Assembly (NCBI GenBank): GCA_012103315.1
Contig: WLWZ01000001.1
Location: 372,001 to 436,000 of the forward strand
Origin: Alphaproteobacteria bacterium
GTDB lineage: Bacteria > Pseudomonadota > Alphaproteobacteria > MPNO01 > UBA2964
Direction: 5' to 3'
Length of the DNA stretch: 64,000 bases
Below are positions 1-8,174 of this stretch, one piece after another. The position numbers and the translations under genes were made by a program. The notes under the pieces were generated by a model that was not told where the DNA came from, ran no database searches, and saw only the letters and a program-made list of their open reading frames with translations. How positions within the stretch are numbered: the stretch's first letter is position 1; each line of letters begins with the position of its first letter.

Positions 1-191
1 GTCGCGGTCGCGAACCCGAATTCCAATGTGATCAACTTGTTCAATATGCATGGTGTTCGATATCTCTGTTTAAATTTCGCGCTGATACGGTATCTTATGA
101 GAGAAGTAGAGTGGAGGCCCAAAAAGGCAAATCTTTTAAGATCCGTTCTGCCTCCATGTCGTTAACAGTTTAATTTTTTTGTAACAGAGTT
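1..191. other. leader region without a gene
   Basis: No open frame of useful length and no RNA gene is visible here. The stretch becomes AT-rich toward its end (a run of T at about 171-180), as expected for the promoter and leader of the gene that starts at 192. No clear -35/-10 pair could be chosen. Confidence 0.4.
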
Positions 192-1007
192 ATGGATAAC
201 CCAAGAATTCCGCGCATCAGGGTTCCCAAGAAGGGGGTCATCCCGCCTCCGGCGATAAATCTTGCCCGCGAAAAATACGAAGAAGCAGGCGTCCTGGTCC
301 TCGATGGTATTTTGCCTGCGAGCTATATTGATCAATTGCGCGAAGCGTTCTTGGCTGACTACGAAAAGACAGTCCGTGAGAAGAACCTTCGCTTTAAAAG
401 CGATGTTGGCGACAAGCGGATTATGCTGTCAGTTGATGTCGAAGGGCTGTTTAACCAGCAACGCCTCTACGCAAACCGGCATGCCTATCCGGTTATCGCG
501 CGCCTGTTGGGTAATGAAATGATCATCAATGCTTTTAACGCGGTGACATCCTTGCCGGGGTCGAAGATCCAGCATTTGCATGCTGATCACCCCGAACTGT
601 TCTGGGATGCAAAGCTTGATGATGTGATGCCGCCTTTTTGTGTATCGATGGCGATTCCTTTGGTGGATCTGAATGCTGAAACCGGTGGCACCCGTTACTA
701 TCCGGGAAGTCAGAAGCGGACCGATGATACATCACCCAAGACACCCTATTTTGATCCTGAGGTGCCAAAGGGATCAGCGATTTTGTTTGATAGTCGGGTG
801 CGTCATCGGGGGCTGGCCAACAAATCCGATGGGCCACGACCTGTGCTTTATATGATTTATGCGCGGCCCTGGTTCCGGGACTACGTGAATTATGATTTTG
901 ACGAAGCGCTCAGAATAACGCGCAAGGAATTCAACAAGGTCCGCCCAAAATACCAGCATTTGTTTGACTGGCTGATGGTGAAGGGTCGAAAGCCTAAAAA
1001 GAAGTAA
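192..1007 (+). CDS. phytanoyl-CoA dioxygenase (PhyH) family protein
   Basis: This 271-residue protein has the layout of Fe(II)/2-oxoglutarate oxygenases of the PhyH family. The iron-binding HxD triad is visible as H-A-D in the segment LHADHPELF (about residue 128), and the distal His as RVRHRG (about residue 204). A downstream Arg in GPRPVLYMIY probably holds 2-oxoglutarate. PhyH proteins hydroxylate diverse small molecules, and nothing here identifies the substrate. The gene starts with ATG after an AT-rich leader and stands alone; its 3' end nearly touches the convergent LLM gene (3 bases apart). The tail is lysine-rich (GRKPKKK). Family assignment is firm, substrate unknown. Confidence 0.85.
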   Translation: MDNPRIPRIRVPKKGVIPPPAINLAREKYEEAGVLVLDGILPASYIDQLREAFLADYEKTVREKNLRFKSDVGDKRIMLSVDVEGLFNQQRLYANRHAYPVIARLLGNEMIINAFNAVTSLPGSKIQHLHADHPELFWDAKLDDVMPPFCVSMAIPLVDLNAETGGTRYYPGSQKRTDDTSPKTPYFDPEVPKGSAILFDSRVRHRGLANKSDGPRPVLYMIYARPWFRDYVNYDFDEALRITRKEFNKVRPKYQHLFDWLMVKGRKPKKK

Positions 1008-1010
1008 CCG

Positions 1011-2192
1011 TTACTCGCCGGAAGCAGCCTTTGGCGTTGTTTCCGGAGGTTGATTGGGTTCATAGGTGGTGAGGTTACTCGGCCGCCCACCGGTGCTGCG
1101 TTCAATCTTCCCGTCTTTGGTTTTGGCCTGGATTTTATCCCACTCGCTTTTGAACGTCGTATTGTGGCCCTGGAATTGCGGCATAACATAGCGCGCAAAC
1201 ATCTCCATCGAACGTTCCCACTTATGCCGATCAGTCCATTCGGGACTATGTAACAGTAAGCCACCAAACCCACCGGTTTCTTCTTGCTTGGCTTCGAGCC
1301 AGGCGATGGCATCATCCGGTGTACCGATCACCCAGTCTCGAATATCGGCGCACGATTCAGGGGTGAATTCTGAAAACGGTTGGCCGGGATATTCCGCATA
1401 ATGACCGTGCAGCCCGATAGAGGAGAAATATTCAGCCTCGCGCATAATGCCCTCACGGACTTCATCCCAAGCCTGCTCGGCAGTTTCAGCGACATACATA
1501 TAGGTCGCAATGCGCCAGTTATCGCGGTCCGCGACTCGACCTGCTTCACGGGCACCTTTTTCGACGATGTCCCAGTTCTTGCGCGCATCGGGTCGGTTCT
1601 TACCGGTTGGTGACATCCAGATCATATTATTGCGGCCAATCATTTCGAGGTTGGCTGGCGTTGCGGCCGACGGCATGGCAAGCGGTAGACGCGGTTGCTG
1701 GAACGAGCGCAGCTGCAGCTGCATATCATCAAACTGCCAATACTCGCCGTGATGGCTGACAGGTTCGTTAGACTCCAAAAGCCGAACGATGACGTCGACC
1801 GCTTCATGCAGCATCGGATAGAGTGCTTCTTCTTCCAGATTGAACAGCATTTTGTCGGTCACCAGACTACAGGGCCCAACGCCGAGGATTGCGCGCCCGC
1901 GTGTAAGGTGGTCGAGAAATGCCATGCGTTCGGCAAGATAAAACGGATGATGGAATGGCGCGCTGAAAACAGAAGTGCCGAGGCGAATGCGGTGTGCCTT
2001 GGCCGCCGCCATGGACAGAGCCATTTCGGGTGCGGGCATGGTTTCCCAGCCACCGGAATGATGTTCGCCGATAAAGGCCTCATCGAAGCCAAGCTCATCC
2101 GCCAAATGGATCAGCCCGATATCACGTTGGAAGGCGAGGGCTGGGTTATCCTTGGGATGATGACAGGGCATCATGAACAGGGAAAATTTCAT
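1011..2192 (-). CDS. LLM class flavin-dependent oxidoreductase (luciferase-like monooxygenase)
   Basis: The 393-residue product matches bacterial luciferase-like monooxygenases, which use reduced FMN supplied by a partner reductase. Typical segments are the N-terminal KFSLFMMPCHHP, the HHSGGWETMPAPEM strand-loop, the RLGTSVFSAPFHHP strand and RGRAILGVGP. The C-terminal 35 residues are polar and probably unstructured. The ATG is preceded by GGAGAG. No flavin reductase gene lies beside it, so electrons must come from elsewhere. The related family member at 57192-58319 is distant in sequence and is not a recent duplicate. Substrate unknown. Confidence 0.88.
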   Translation of the reverse strand: MKFSLFMMPCHHPKDNPALAFQRDIGLIHLADELGFDEAFIGEHHSGGWETMPAPEMALSMAAAKAHRIRLGTSVFSAPFHHPFYLAERMAFLDHLTRGRAILGVGPCSLVTDKMLFNLEEEALYPMLHEAVDVIVRLLESNEPVSHHGEYWQFDDMQLQLRSFQQPRLPLAMPSAATPANLEMIGRNNMIWMSPTGKNRPDARKNWDIVEKGAREAGRVADRDNWRIATYMYVAETAEQAWDEVREGIMREAEYFSSIGLHGHYAEYPGQPFSEFTPESCADIRDWVIGTPDDAIAWLEAKQEETGGFGGLLLHSPEWTDRHKWERSMEMFARYVMPQFQGHNTTFKSEWDKIQAKTKDGKIERSTGGRPSNLTTYEPNQPPETTPKAASGE

Positions 2193-2338
2193 CGGATTAT
2201 CTCTCCGTCACCATCTGGTAACATAACCGCCAAGTACTGGCACGCATTGTGCACATGGCTGCGCCTTTGCGCTACCCATGATGCGCGCCTGAAATACTCA
2301 GGCTGGACAGTATGGGTGGTGCTCCGTAGCTTCTTAAA

Positions 2339-3745
2339 ATGGCACAGGAAACCAAATCTCAGGTCGGGTTGGTCGGGCTCGGCACGATGGGCAGTGCTTT
2401 GGGAGAGGCCCTGGTGCGCAACGATTTTGATGTGCGTGCGGTTGAGCCAATCGCCGGTAGCGAAAGCGTTGTACCAAATGGCGTGGTTCATGAACCTAAT
2501 TTCGCTGCGATGGCTGACTCACTTATGCCGCCGCGTCGCGTATTGTTGATGGTAACAGCCGGAGACCCCGTCGACAGTGTGATTGAGCAGTTGTTCTCGC
2601 ATCTTGAGCCCGGTGACATCGTAATTGATGGTGGCAACTCAAATTTCATCGATACCGAGCGACGGTCAGCGCATCTCATGGAAGCTGGAATGAATCTTGT
2701 CGGCACCGGCATTTCTGGCGGTGAAGAAGGCGCCCGCAATGGTGCGGCTGTCATGGCTGGTGGCACCGAGGAAGGTTACAGCGGTTCACGCGACATTCTG
2801 CAAGCCATCGCGGCAAAGAATGACGGTGATGTTTGCTGCGCCCATGTAGGTCCCGGCGGTGCCGGACATTTCGTCAAGATGGTCCATAACGGGATTGAAT
2901 ACGGCCTTATGCAGGCGATTGGGGAGGCACATTTTCTGCTGCATCACGGTTTGCATCTAACTCATGCAGAATGTGGCGAGATATTTCGGTTCTGGAATGA
3001 AGGGCCGTTGAAATCATTTCTCTTAGAAATCACGGCCGACATTCTGTGCCGTGTCGATAACGACTTTGGTGGGCCGCTGATTGATATTGTCGATGACGCT
3101 GCCGACCAAACCGGCACCGGGCGCTGGATGGTGAGCGAGGCAATGGCGCTTGGTGTGCCTACCCCGACGATTGCTGAAGCCGTGGCAGCCCGCAGCCTGT
3201 CAGGTGGACAGGAAGCTCGCCAGGCGATTGGAAATGTTGCGCCTGAGGTTAGTGAAGATATGGCACTGTCGGTTAATGATATTCGGGACGCTTTATTGGC
3301 AACGTTTCTATGTTGTTATGCACAAGGTTTTTCGGTGTTGGCGGCAGGAGCGGACAAATACAAATGGCCGCGCAAAGAAGTGGAAATCGCGCGCGTCTGG
3401 CAGAATGGTTGCATTATCCGGGCTGATATTCTTCAGACCATCAGGCAGGCGTTCATAGAACGGTCTGACCTGCCGCATTTATTTGCGAATGACGCGTTAG
3501 CAAACCTTGTGGGCGAAGCAACTCAGGGATGGCGCACGGCGGTTTCGAGTGCTGTTTCAGTAGCACTACCCGTTCCCGCCATGGCATCAGCGCTTACCTA
3601 TACCGATGCGCTTAAAACGGATCGTCTATGGACGGCGCTTACGCAGGCGCAGCGCGATGCTTTCGGCGCGCACACCTATCGGCGGACAGATCGCAATGGG
3701 TCATTCCACAGTGATTGGTCGAAAGGCAATGCAGCTCCGGATTAG
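2339..3745 (+). CDS. gnd: 6-phosphogluconate dehydrogenase, decarboxylating
   Basis: The 468-residue length is right for the long form of the enzyme, which oxidatively decarboxylates 6-phosphogluconate to ribulose 5-phosphate with NADP in the cytosolic pentose phosphate pathway. The Rossmann motif GLGTMGSALGEAL is at the N-terminus, followed by IVIDGGNSNFIDT, the substrate-binding GISGGEEGARNG and the catalytic HFVKMVHNGIEYG with its Lys and Asn. The C-terminal helical domain contains DQTGTGRWM, and the tail has the family-like AHTYRRTDRNGSFHSDW. It stands alone between oppositely oriented genes. No glucose-6-phosphate dehydrogenase or lactonase gene is nearby. Confidence 0.95.
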   Translation: MAQETKSQVGLVGLGTMGSALGEALVRNDFDVRAVEPIAGSESVVPNGVVHEPNFAAMADSLMPPRRVLLMVTAGDPVDSVIEQLFSHLEPGDIVIDGGNSNFIDTERRSAHLMEAGMNLVGTGISGGEEGARNGAAVMAGGTEEGYSGSRDILQAIAAKNDGDVCCAHVGPGGAGHFVKMVHNGIEYGLMQAIGEAHFLLHHGLHLTHAECGEIFRFWNEGPLKSFLLEITADILCRVDNDFGGPLIDIVDDAADQTGTGRWMVSEAMALGVPTPTIAEAVAARSLSGGQEARQAIGNVAPEVSEDMALSVNDIRDALLATFLCCYAQGFSVLAAGADKYKWPRKEVEIARVWQNGCIIRADILQTIRQAFIERSDLPHLFANDALANLVGEATQGWRTAVSSAVSVALPVPAMASALTYTDALKTDRLWTALTQAQRDAFGAHTYRRTDRNGSFHSDWSKGNAAPD

Positions 3746-3795
3746 TGAAACAAGAGAATTTAGGAGATGTTAACGTATTCCTACAAACGCTCTTT

Positions 3796-4059
3796 TTAAT
3801 TCTTTCTCCTCATGTCACGGACAATAAGGAAAATTAAAAGTGGTGCGCCTACGAAAATAAATAACCAACCACTAACGCTAATTAATAAGGTGATTTTCCC
3901 AATCACATCGGGAATACGGGCGCAGAGAATTTGATCGTGAATACATTCACCCCATATGAACAATGTACAGCTGGGGGGGATAATTAATCCCCAAATGACT
4001 AATATCAGAATACCCCAACGCGGCTTTCGTTCTTTGATTTTTTGAAACCAACCAGGCAT
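3796..4059 (-). CDS. small two-helix membrane protein, function unknown
   Basis: The 87-residue protein has two hydrophobic segments, at about residues 15-36 (WGILILVIWGLIIPPSC) and 57-81 (LLISVSGWLFIFVGAPLLIFLI), with basic residues at both ends. It should therefore be an inner-membrane hairpin. Three cysteines lie in or near the loop between the helices. It starts 14 bases after the stop of the GMC oxidoreductase gene on the same strand and could be co-transcribed. The DNA is visibly more AT-rich than its neighbours, which may hint at separate origin. No family was recognised. Confidence 0.55.
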   Translation of the reverse strand: MPGWFQKIKERKPRWGILILVIWGLIIPPSCTLFIWGECIHDQILCARIPDVIGKITLLISVSGWLFIFVGAPLLIFLIVRDMRRKN

Positions 4060-4073
4060 AGGCCGCGCTCAGG

Positions 4074-5708
4074 TTAAGCTGCCTCTGCCGCTGGCAATGG
4101 CGTCTCACCACGGACCATCGCGGCACCTTTTTCAGCAATCATCAAAACGGCGGCATTGATATTGCCGGAAACGAGATCCGGCATCGCTGAGGCATCGATC
4201 ACCCGTAAATTCTCGGCACCTCGAACTTTTAAGTCGGGGTCGAGGACGCATTCCTCACTGATCCCCATCTGACAAGTACAGCTTGGGTGATGCGCCGTAA
4301 CCGCTTTCTGACGGATAAATTCGTCGATCTGATCGTCGGTCTTGCAGTCGGGGCCCGGTGCCAGTTCGGCACCACGGCGTGCATCCATCGCAGGCTGGCC
4401 GATGATGTCGCGAATGCGTTTGACGCCTTCCCGCAGCAGTGGCAGATCATTCGGTGAATCAAAGAAGTTCTGGAAAATACGAACGGGATCGCGTGGATTG
4501 TTCGATCGCAATGTGACTTGCCCTCTGCTTTCAGGGTGCAACAGGACTGGCCGCATGCCGAACCCTTCGTCATAGGCTTTCTTGATGCCTGGGAACCATA
4601 GATGCGCGTTTGGTGATGTGCCGCGGAACAGGAATTGCAGATCCGGCACAGCCAATTCCGGACGGGTTTTTACATAGCCGTGAAGCCCGCCAGGCAGAAT
4701 GGTTGCCGGACCGGATTTGAACATATAGGCCTGCACCATCGCGACGGCCATTTTGTCAAACCGCATGAGGGCGTGGAACCAGTCAGTATCCTTGCGAGCG
4801 TAATGAACCAGAACGGCAAGATGGTCCTGCAGGTTTTGGCCAACACCCGGCAGGTCAATCAGCGGATCAATGCCAACATCTTTGAGATGATCGGCTGGGC
4901 CGATACCCGACAACATAAGGAGTTGCGGTGAATTAAATACGCCACCGGACAGCAGAACTTCCGCGTCGGCATTGGCGGTTTTGATCTGACCACCTTGTTC
5001 ATATTCAACACCAACGGCTTTCTTGCCATCCATGATGACCCGCGTGGCATAGGCCTTGGTTTCAACGGTGAGGTTGGGCCGGGACTTCGCCGGGTGCAGA
5101 TAGGCAACAGCCGCCGAACAGCGCGTACCGCCTTTTTGGGTTGATTGCGAAACGCCAAACCCTTCCTGCTGTTTACCATTATAGTCATCGGTTAGCTCAT
5201 ACCCGGCCTCGACGCAGGCCTTGGACCAGTCGTGAAAAATCGGGTCCTGATTGCGCGCCCATTGTGTGGTCATCGGGCCACCGCTGCCACGATAGGGGTC
5301 TTCGCCGCCTTCCCAGTTTTCGCCGCGTCGCATGTAGGGCAGGATGTCGGCGTAGGACCAGCCCGTGGCCCCCTTTTGCGCCCAGCGATCATAGTCTCCG
5401 CGATGACCACGAACATAGGCCATGACATTGATGGAGGACGAGCCGCCGATTACTTTGCCACGCATGGCTTCGATCACTCGATTGTTCATGCGGGGTTCGG
5501 GCTCGCCGTCATAGCCCCAGTCATGCATGCGATGTTCATGCATTTTGCCCATACCAAGCGGAATATGGATCAGGGGATCGCTGTCTTTGCTGCCAGCTTC
5601 GAGCAGCAGCACTTTGACATCTGCGTCCTCGCTCAACCGCGCTGCCAGAATGCAACCAGCAGAACCGGCACCAACCACGATATAGTCAAAACTTTTGCCG
5701 TTACTCAT
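4074..5708 (-). CDS. GMC family FAD-dependent oxidoreductase (choline dehydrogenase-like)
   Basis: The product (544 residues from the ATG at 5708) is a full-length glucose-methanol-choline oxidoreductase, which oxidises an alcohol with FAD as cofactor. Signatures are the N-terminal dinucleotide-binding VVGAGSAGCILAARL, the GMC signature around GGSSSINVMAYVRGH, the second signature near LLSGGVFNSPQLLMLSGIG, and the C-terminal catalytic His region AHHPSCTCQMG with the FAD-contacting GNINAAV. An in-frame TTG two codons upstream is also possible, but the ATG fits spacing to GAGGGA. BetA, alcohol and polyethylene-glycol dehydrogenases share this architecture. No betaine aldehyde dehydrogenase is adjacent, so choline should not be assumed as substrate. 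Confidence 0.9.
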   Translation of the reverse strand: MSNGKSFDYIVVGAGSAGCILAARLSEDADVKVLLLEAGSKDSDPLIHIPLGMGKMHEHRMHDWGYDGEPEPRMNNRVIEAMRGKVIGGSSSINVMAYVRGHRGDYDRWAQKGATGWSYADILPYMRRGENWEGGEDPYRGSGGPMTTQWARNQDPIFHDWSKACVEAGYELTDDYNGKQQEGFGVSQSTQKGGTRCSAAVAYLHPAKSRPNLTVETKAYATRVIMDGKKAVGVEYEQGGQIKTANADAEVLLSGGVFNSPQLLMLSGIGPADHLKDVGIDPLIDLPGVGQNLQDHLAVLVHYARKDTDWFHALMRFDKMAVAMVQAYMFKSGPATILPGGLHGYVKTRPELAVPDLQFLFRGTSPNAHLWFPGIKKAYDEGFGMRPVLLHPESRGQVTLRSNNPRDPVRIFQNFFDSPNDLPLLREGVKRIRDIIGQPAMDARRGAELAPGPDCKTDDQIDEFIRQKAVTAHHPSCTCQMGISEECVLDPDLKVRGAENLRVIDASAMPDLVSGNINAAVLMIAEKGAAMVRGETPLPAAEAA

Positions 5709-5869
5709 CCCCAAAATCCCTCTTTCTTTTCTTGATCTGTCGCGTTTTCGCGTGTGACGATTTTGTACACCGTAGACCGGTCGCGGAAAACCCCTGCACT
5801 TTGATTGTGTGCCGTTGACAGGATCGCCTTGGATGCTGAAACTGCGGGGAAATTAGGGAGAAAAAACAC

Positions 5870-7276
5870 ATGCCGCATACCCTCCGGTCGTTTCTGGAAA
5901 ACATCGATAACCGTATTCTAAATATCCATGATGAGGTCGATCCGATTAATCAGATTGGTTATCTGTGTTCGGAAAGTCGACACCCCCTTATGTTCCATAA
6001 CCTTGAGGGTTTTGAAAATTGGCGGCTGACCGATATTTTGATCAAAGATCGTAAGGGCCAGGCGGCGGCGCTGGGTCTCGAAAAGGATAACGAGGTCTGC
6101 CCATATCTTGCCAAACAGATGGCGAATGGCGCGGGCAAATCAAAAATGGTCGATGATGGGCCAGTTAAAGAGGTCAAGTTGATCGGTGAGGATGCCGATC
6201 TTCGCAAGCTGCCGATTCCAATCCACAGCCATGGTGATGCCGGGCGTTATCTTGGCTCTGGCGTGACAATAACCCGTGACCCCGAAACCGGTATTCGCAA
6301 TGAGTCGATCCTGCGCGTTCAGCTCACAGACGATCCGCACAAGGCACCGTTCTGGATGGCGGCACGACACAATTATCAGCATTATTTGAAATATGTCGAA
6401 ATGAACAAACCGATGCCGATGGCCTTCGCGATCGGACTGCATCCGGTTTACGAAATTATGTCCAATTGGTCCGGCATTCATAAGGATTTTGACGAGCTGG
6501 AATATGCGGCAGGTGTCCTTGGTGAAGAGATTGAAATGGTCAAATGCGAGACCATTGATTTGGAAGTCCCAGCTCATGCCGAGGTGGTTATCGAAGGCAC
6601 AGTCCACCCGACAGAGCGCATGATGGAAGGCCCATTTGGCGAGTTCACGAATTTTGGTGCTGGCGCTGAAGGCCCGGCACCGGTCTTTACCTGCTCAGCG
6701 ATCACCCATCGCAAGGATCCGATCTTCCGTCATATGCAAGCGACCTGGTTTACCGACCATCAGCCACTGATCACGCTGCCGATGGAGGCGACGTACTATA
6801 ACCGGCTGCGGGATACGCAGGGTAATACCAATGTCCTTGATGTGTTCGTGCCACCTTGGGCCTCTCAATTCCTTATGATTGTCCAGGTCGAAGCTAAATG
6901 GGATGGCCAGGTTAATGACATGCTGATGGCGGCACTGTCCGGACCCAATCTGCATGTGAAGACCGTGATCGCGGTCGATGAGGACGTCGATATCTACAAT
7001 GCTGAGGATGTATTGTGGGCGATGACCACGCGGGTCGATCCGGCGCAACATGTAAAGATTCAGACCGACTCACGGCTGCACCCGCTGGATGCAGTTATCC
7101 CCGAAGTTGGTGATGAATATACGGTGATGCGGATTGGCGGCAAGATGGGGATCGATGCGACCAAGCCACCGACCTGGCGCGCTGAGGAACGTGGTAAATT
7201 CGAGCGAGTTGCTCCGATGGGCAAGGGTGACGATGCCATCGCCAAACTGCTCGAAATGGTCCGCCAGCCGAGCTAG
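5870..7276 (+). CDS. UbiD family (prenylated-FMN) decarboxylase
   Basis: This 468-residue protein belongs to the UbiD family of reversible non-oxidative decarboxylases acting on aromatic or alpha,beta-unsaturated acids with prenylated FMN. The catalytic signature E-G-P-F-G-E is present (in MMEGPFGEFTNFG, about residue 250). The cofactor-contacting Arg is in the LRVQLT strand near residue 148, and the segment MPMAFAIGLHPVYE is typical. The start follows TTAGGGAG at good spacing. The gene is followed after 11 bases by a TauD-type dioxygenase and then a molybdenum hydroxylase, so the three are probably one catabolic operon. No UbiX prenyltransferase is in the window. The paralogue at 19014-20444 differs at the active site. 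Confidence 0.92.
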   Translation: MPHTLRSFLENIDNRILNIHDEVDPINQIGYLCSESRHPLMFHNLEGFENWRLTDILIKDRKGQAAALGLEKDNEVCPYLAKQMANGAGKSKMVDDGPVKEVKLIGEDADLRKLPIPIHSHGDAGRYLGSGVTITRDPETGIRNESILRVQLTDDPHKAPFWMAARHNYQHYLKYVEMNKPMPMAFAIGLHPVYEIMSNWSGIHKDFDELEYAAGVLGEEIEMVKCETIDLEVPAHAEVVIEGTVHPTERMMEGPFGEFTNFGAGAEGPAPVFTCSAITHRKDPIFRHMQATWFTDHQPLITLPMEATYYNRLRDTQGNTNVLDVFVPPWASQFLMIVQVEAKWDGQVNDMLMAALSGPNLHVKTVIAVDEDVDIYNAEDVLWAMTTRVDPAQHVKIQTDSRLHPLDAVIPEVGDEYTVMRIGGKMGIDATKPPTWRAEERGKFERVAPMGKGDDAIAKLLEMVRQPS

Positions 7277-7287
7277 GAGTCCTGACG

Positions 7288-8148
7288 ATGACGACAGATA
7301 TTGCTGCCTTCCAGATCGAAAAGCTGACGCCGCATATCGGTGCTGAGATTAAAGGTATCGATCTCAATCAGGAACAAAGCCCCGAGACTATGGCTGCCCT
7401 CAAGCAGGCGTGGCTCGATAATATCGTCTTGTTGTTTCGCGGTCAGGAACTCACGCAGGAAGCGCAGCTGCGGGCGACCGAGTTCTTTGGCGAGATCGGC
7501 TATCTGGCCCGGCCCGCCAATGAATATCCAATTGGCTATGACAAATTGCTGCCCAACGTGATGCTAATTTCAAATATCCGGGAGAATGGTGAACCGATTG
7601 GCGCACTGCCGGATGGTGAGATGATGTTCCATCACGACATGCTTCATGCTGACGTACCGCACAAAGGAACTATGCTCTATTCGATGGAAATTCCGAGCCA
7701 CGGTGGACACACTCTGTTTGCCAGCGGCTATGCTGCCTATGACACATTGCCGGATAAGGTTCGCGAGCCGCTCGAAGGTCGGACGGCGAAACACCACTAT
7801 AATTACGGCTCAACGCAAAAAGGTGACGATAAGGGCACCGTCGCGTTCTCTGATTCCGAACATCCGATATTCCGCACCCATGAGGAAACCGACCGCAAGG
7901 CGATCTACGTTAATCGACTGATGACCGAAGAAGTCGTGGGTCTACCCAAGGAACAAAGCGATCAGCTGTTAGAGGCTTTATTCGATCATTCGGAGAAGCC
8001 CGAATTCGTTTATGAGCATATCTGGAATGTTGGTGACGTATTGCTATGGGATAATCGCTGTTCATCGCATGCCCGCACAGATTTTCCGGATGGGGAACGT
8101 CGGCTGATGCACCGCACGACAATAGAAGGTGACACGAAGCCCTACTAG
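7288..8148 (+). CDS. TauD/TfdA family Fe(II)/2-oxoglutarate dioxygenase
   Basis: The 286-residue protein is an alpha-ketoglutarate dioxygenase of the TauD/TfdA type. The metal ligands appear as His115-x-Asp117 in MMFHHDMLH and His261 in LLWDNRCSSHARTDF, and the Arg of GERRLMHRT should bind 2-oxoglutarate. It is the second gene of the UbiD-TauD-molybdoenzyme set; AGGAG lies upstream of its ATG. It is clearly related to the three tandem paralogues at 13242-15853 (shared ISNIRENG.PIG.LPDGEMMFH block) but is the most divergent of the four. Substrates in this family include sulfonates, phenoxyacids and carnitine precursors. The present substrate is unknown. Confidence 0.92.
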   Translation: MTTDIAAFQIEKLTPHIGAEIKGIDLNQEQSPETMAALKQAWLDNIVLLFRGQELTQEAQLRATEFFGEIGYLARPANEYPIGYDKLLPNVMLISNIRENGEPIGALPDGEMMFHHDMLHADVPHKGTMLYSMEIPSHGGHTLFASGYAAYDTLPDKVREPLEGRTAKHHYNYGSTQKGDDKGTVAFSDSEHPIFRTHEETDRKAIYVNRLMTEEVVGLPKEQSDQLLEALFDHSEKPEFVYEHIWNVGDVLLWDNRCSSHARTDFPDGERRLMHRTTIEGDTKPY

Positions 8149-8174
8149 CGGGCCCCGTCGTCAGAAAATGTCCT

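Noticed and set aside
1695..2549. Long open frame (284 codons) on the plus strand opposite the LLM monooxygenase
   Set aside because: It is the mirror of a well-conserved gene, has no recognisable domain or ribosome-binding site, and runs into the gnd gene in another frame.
4074..5708. Choline dehydrogenase (betA) proper
   Set aside because: GMC motifs fit many alcohol oxidases; no betB, betI or choline transporter is adjacent.
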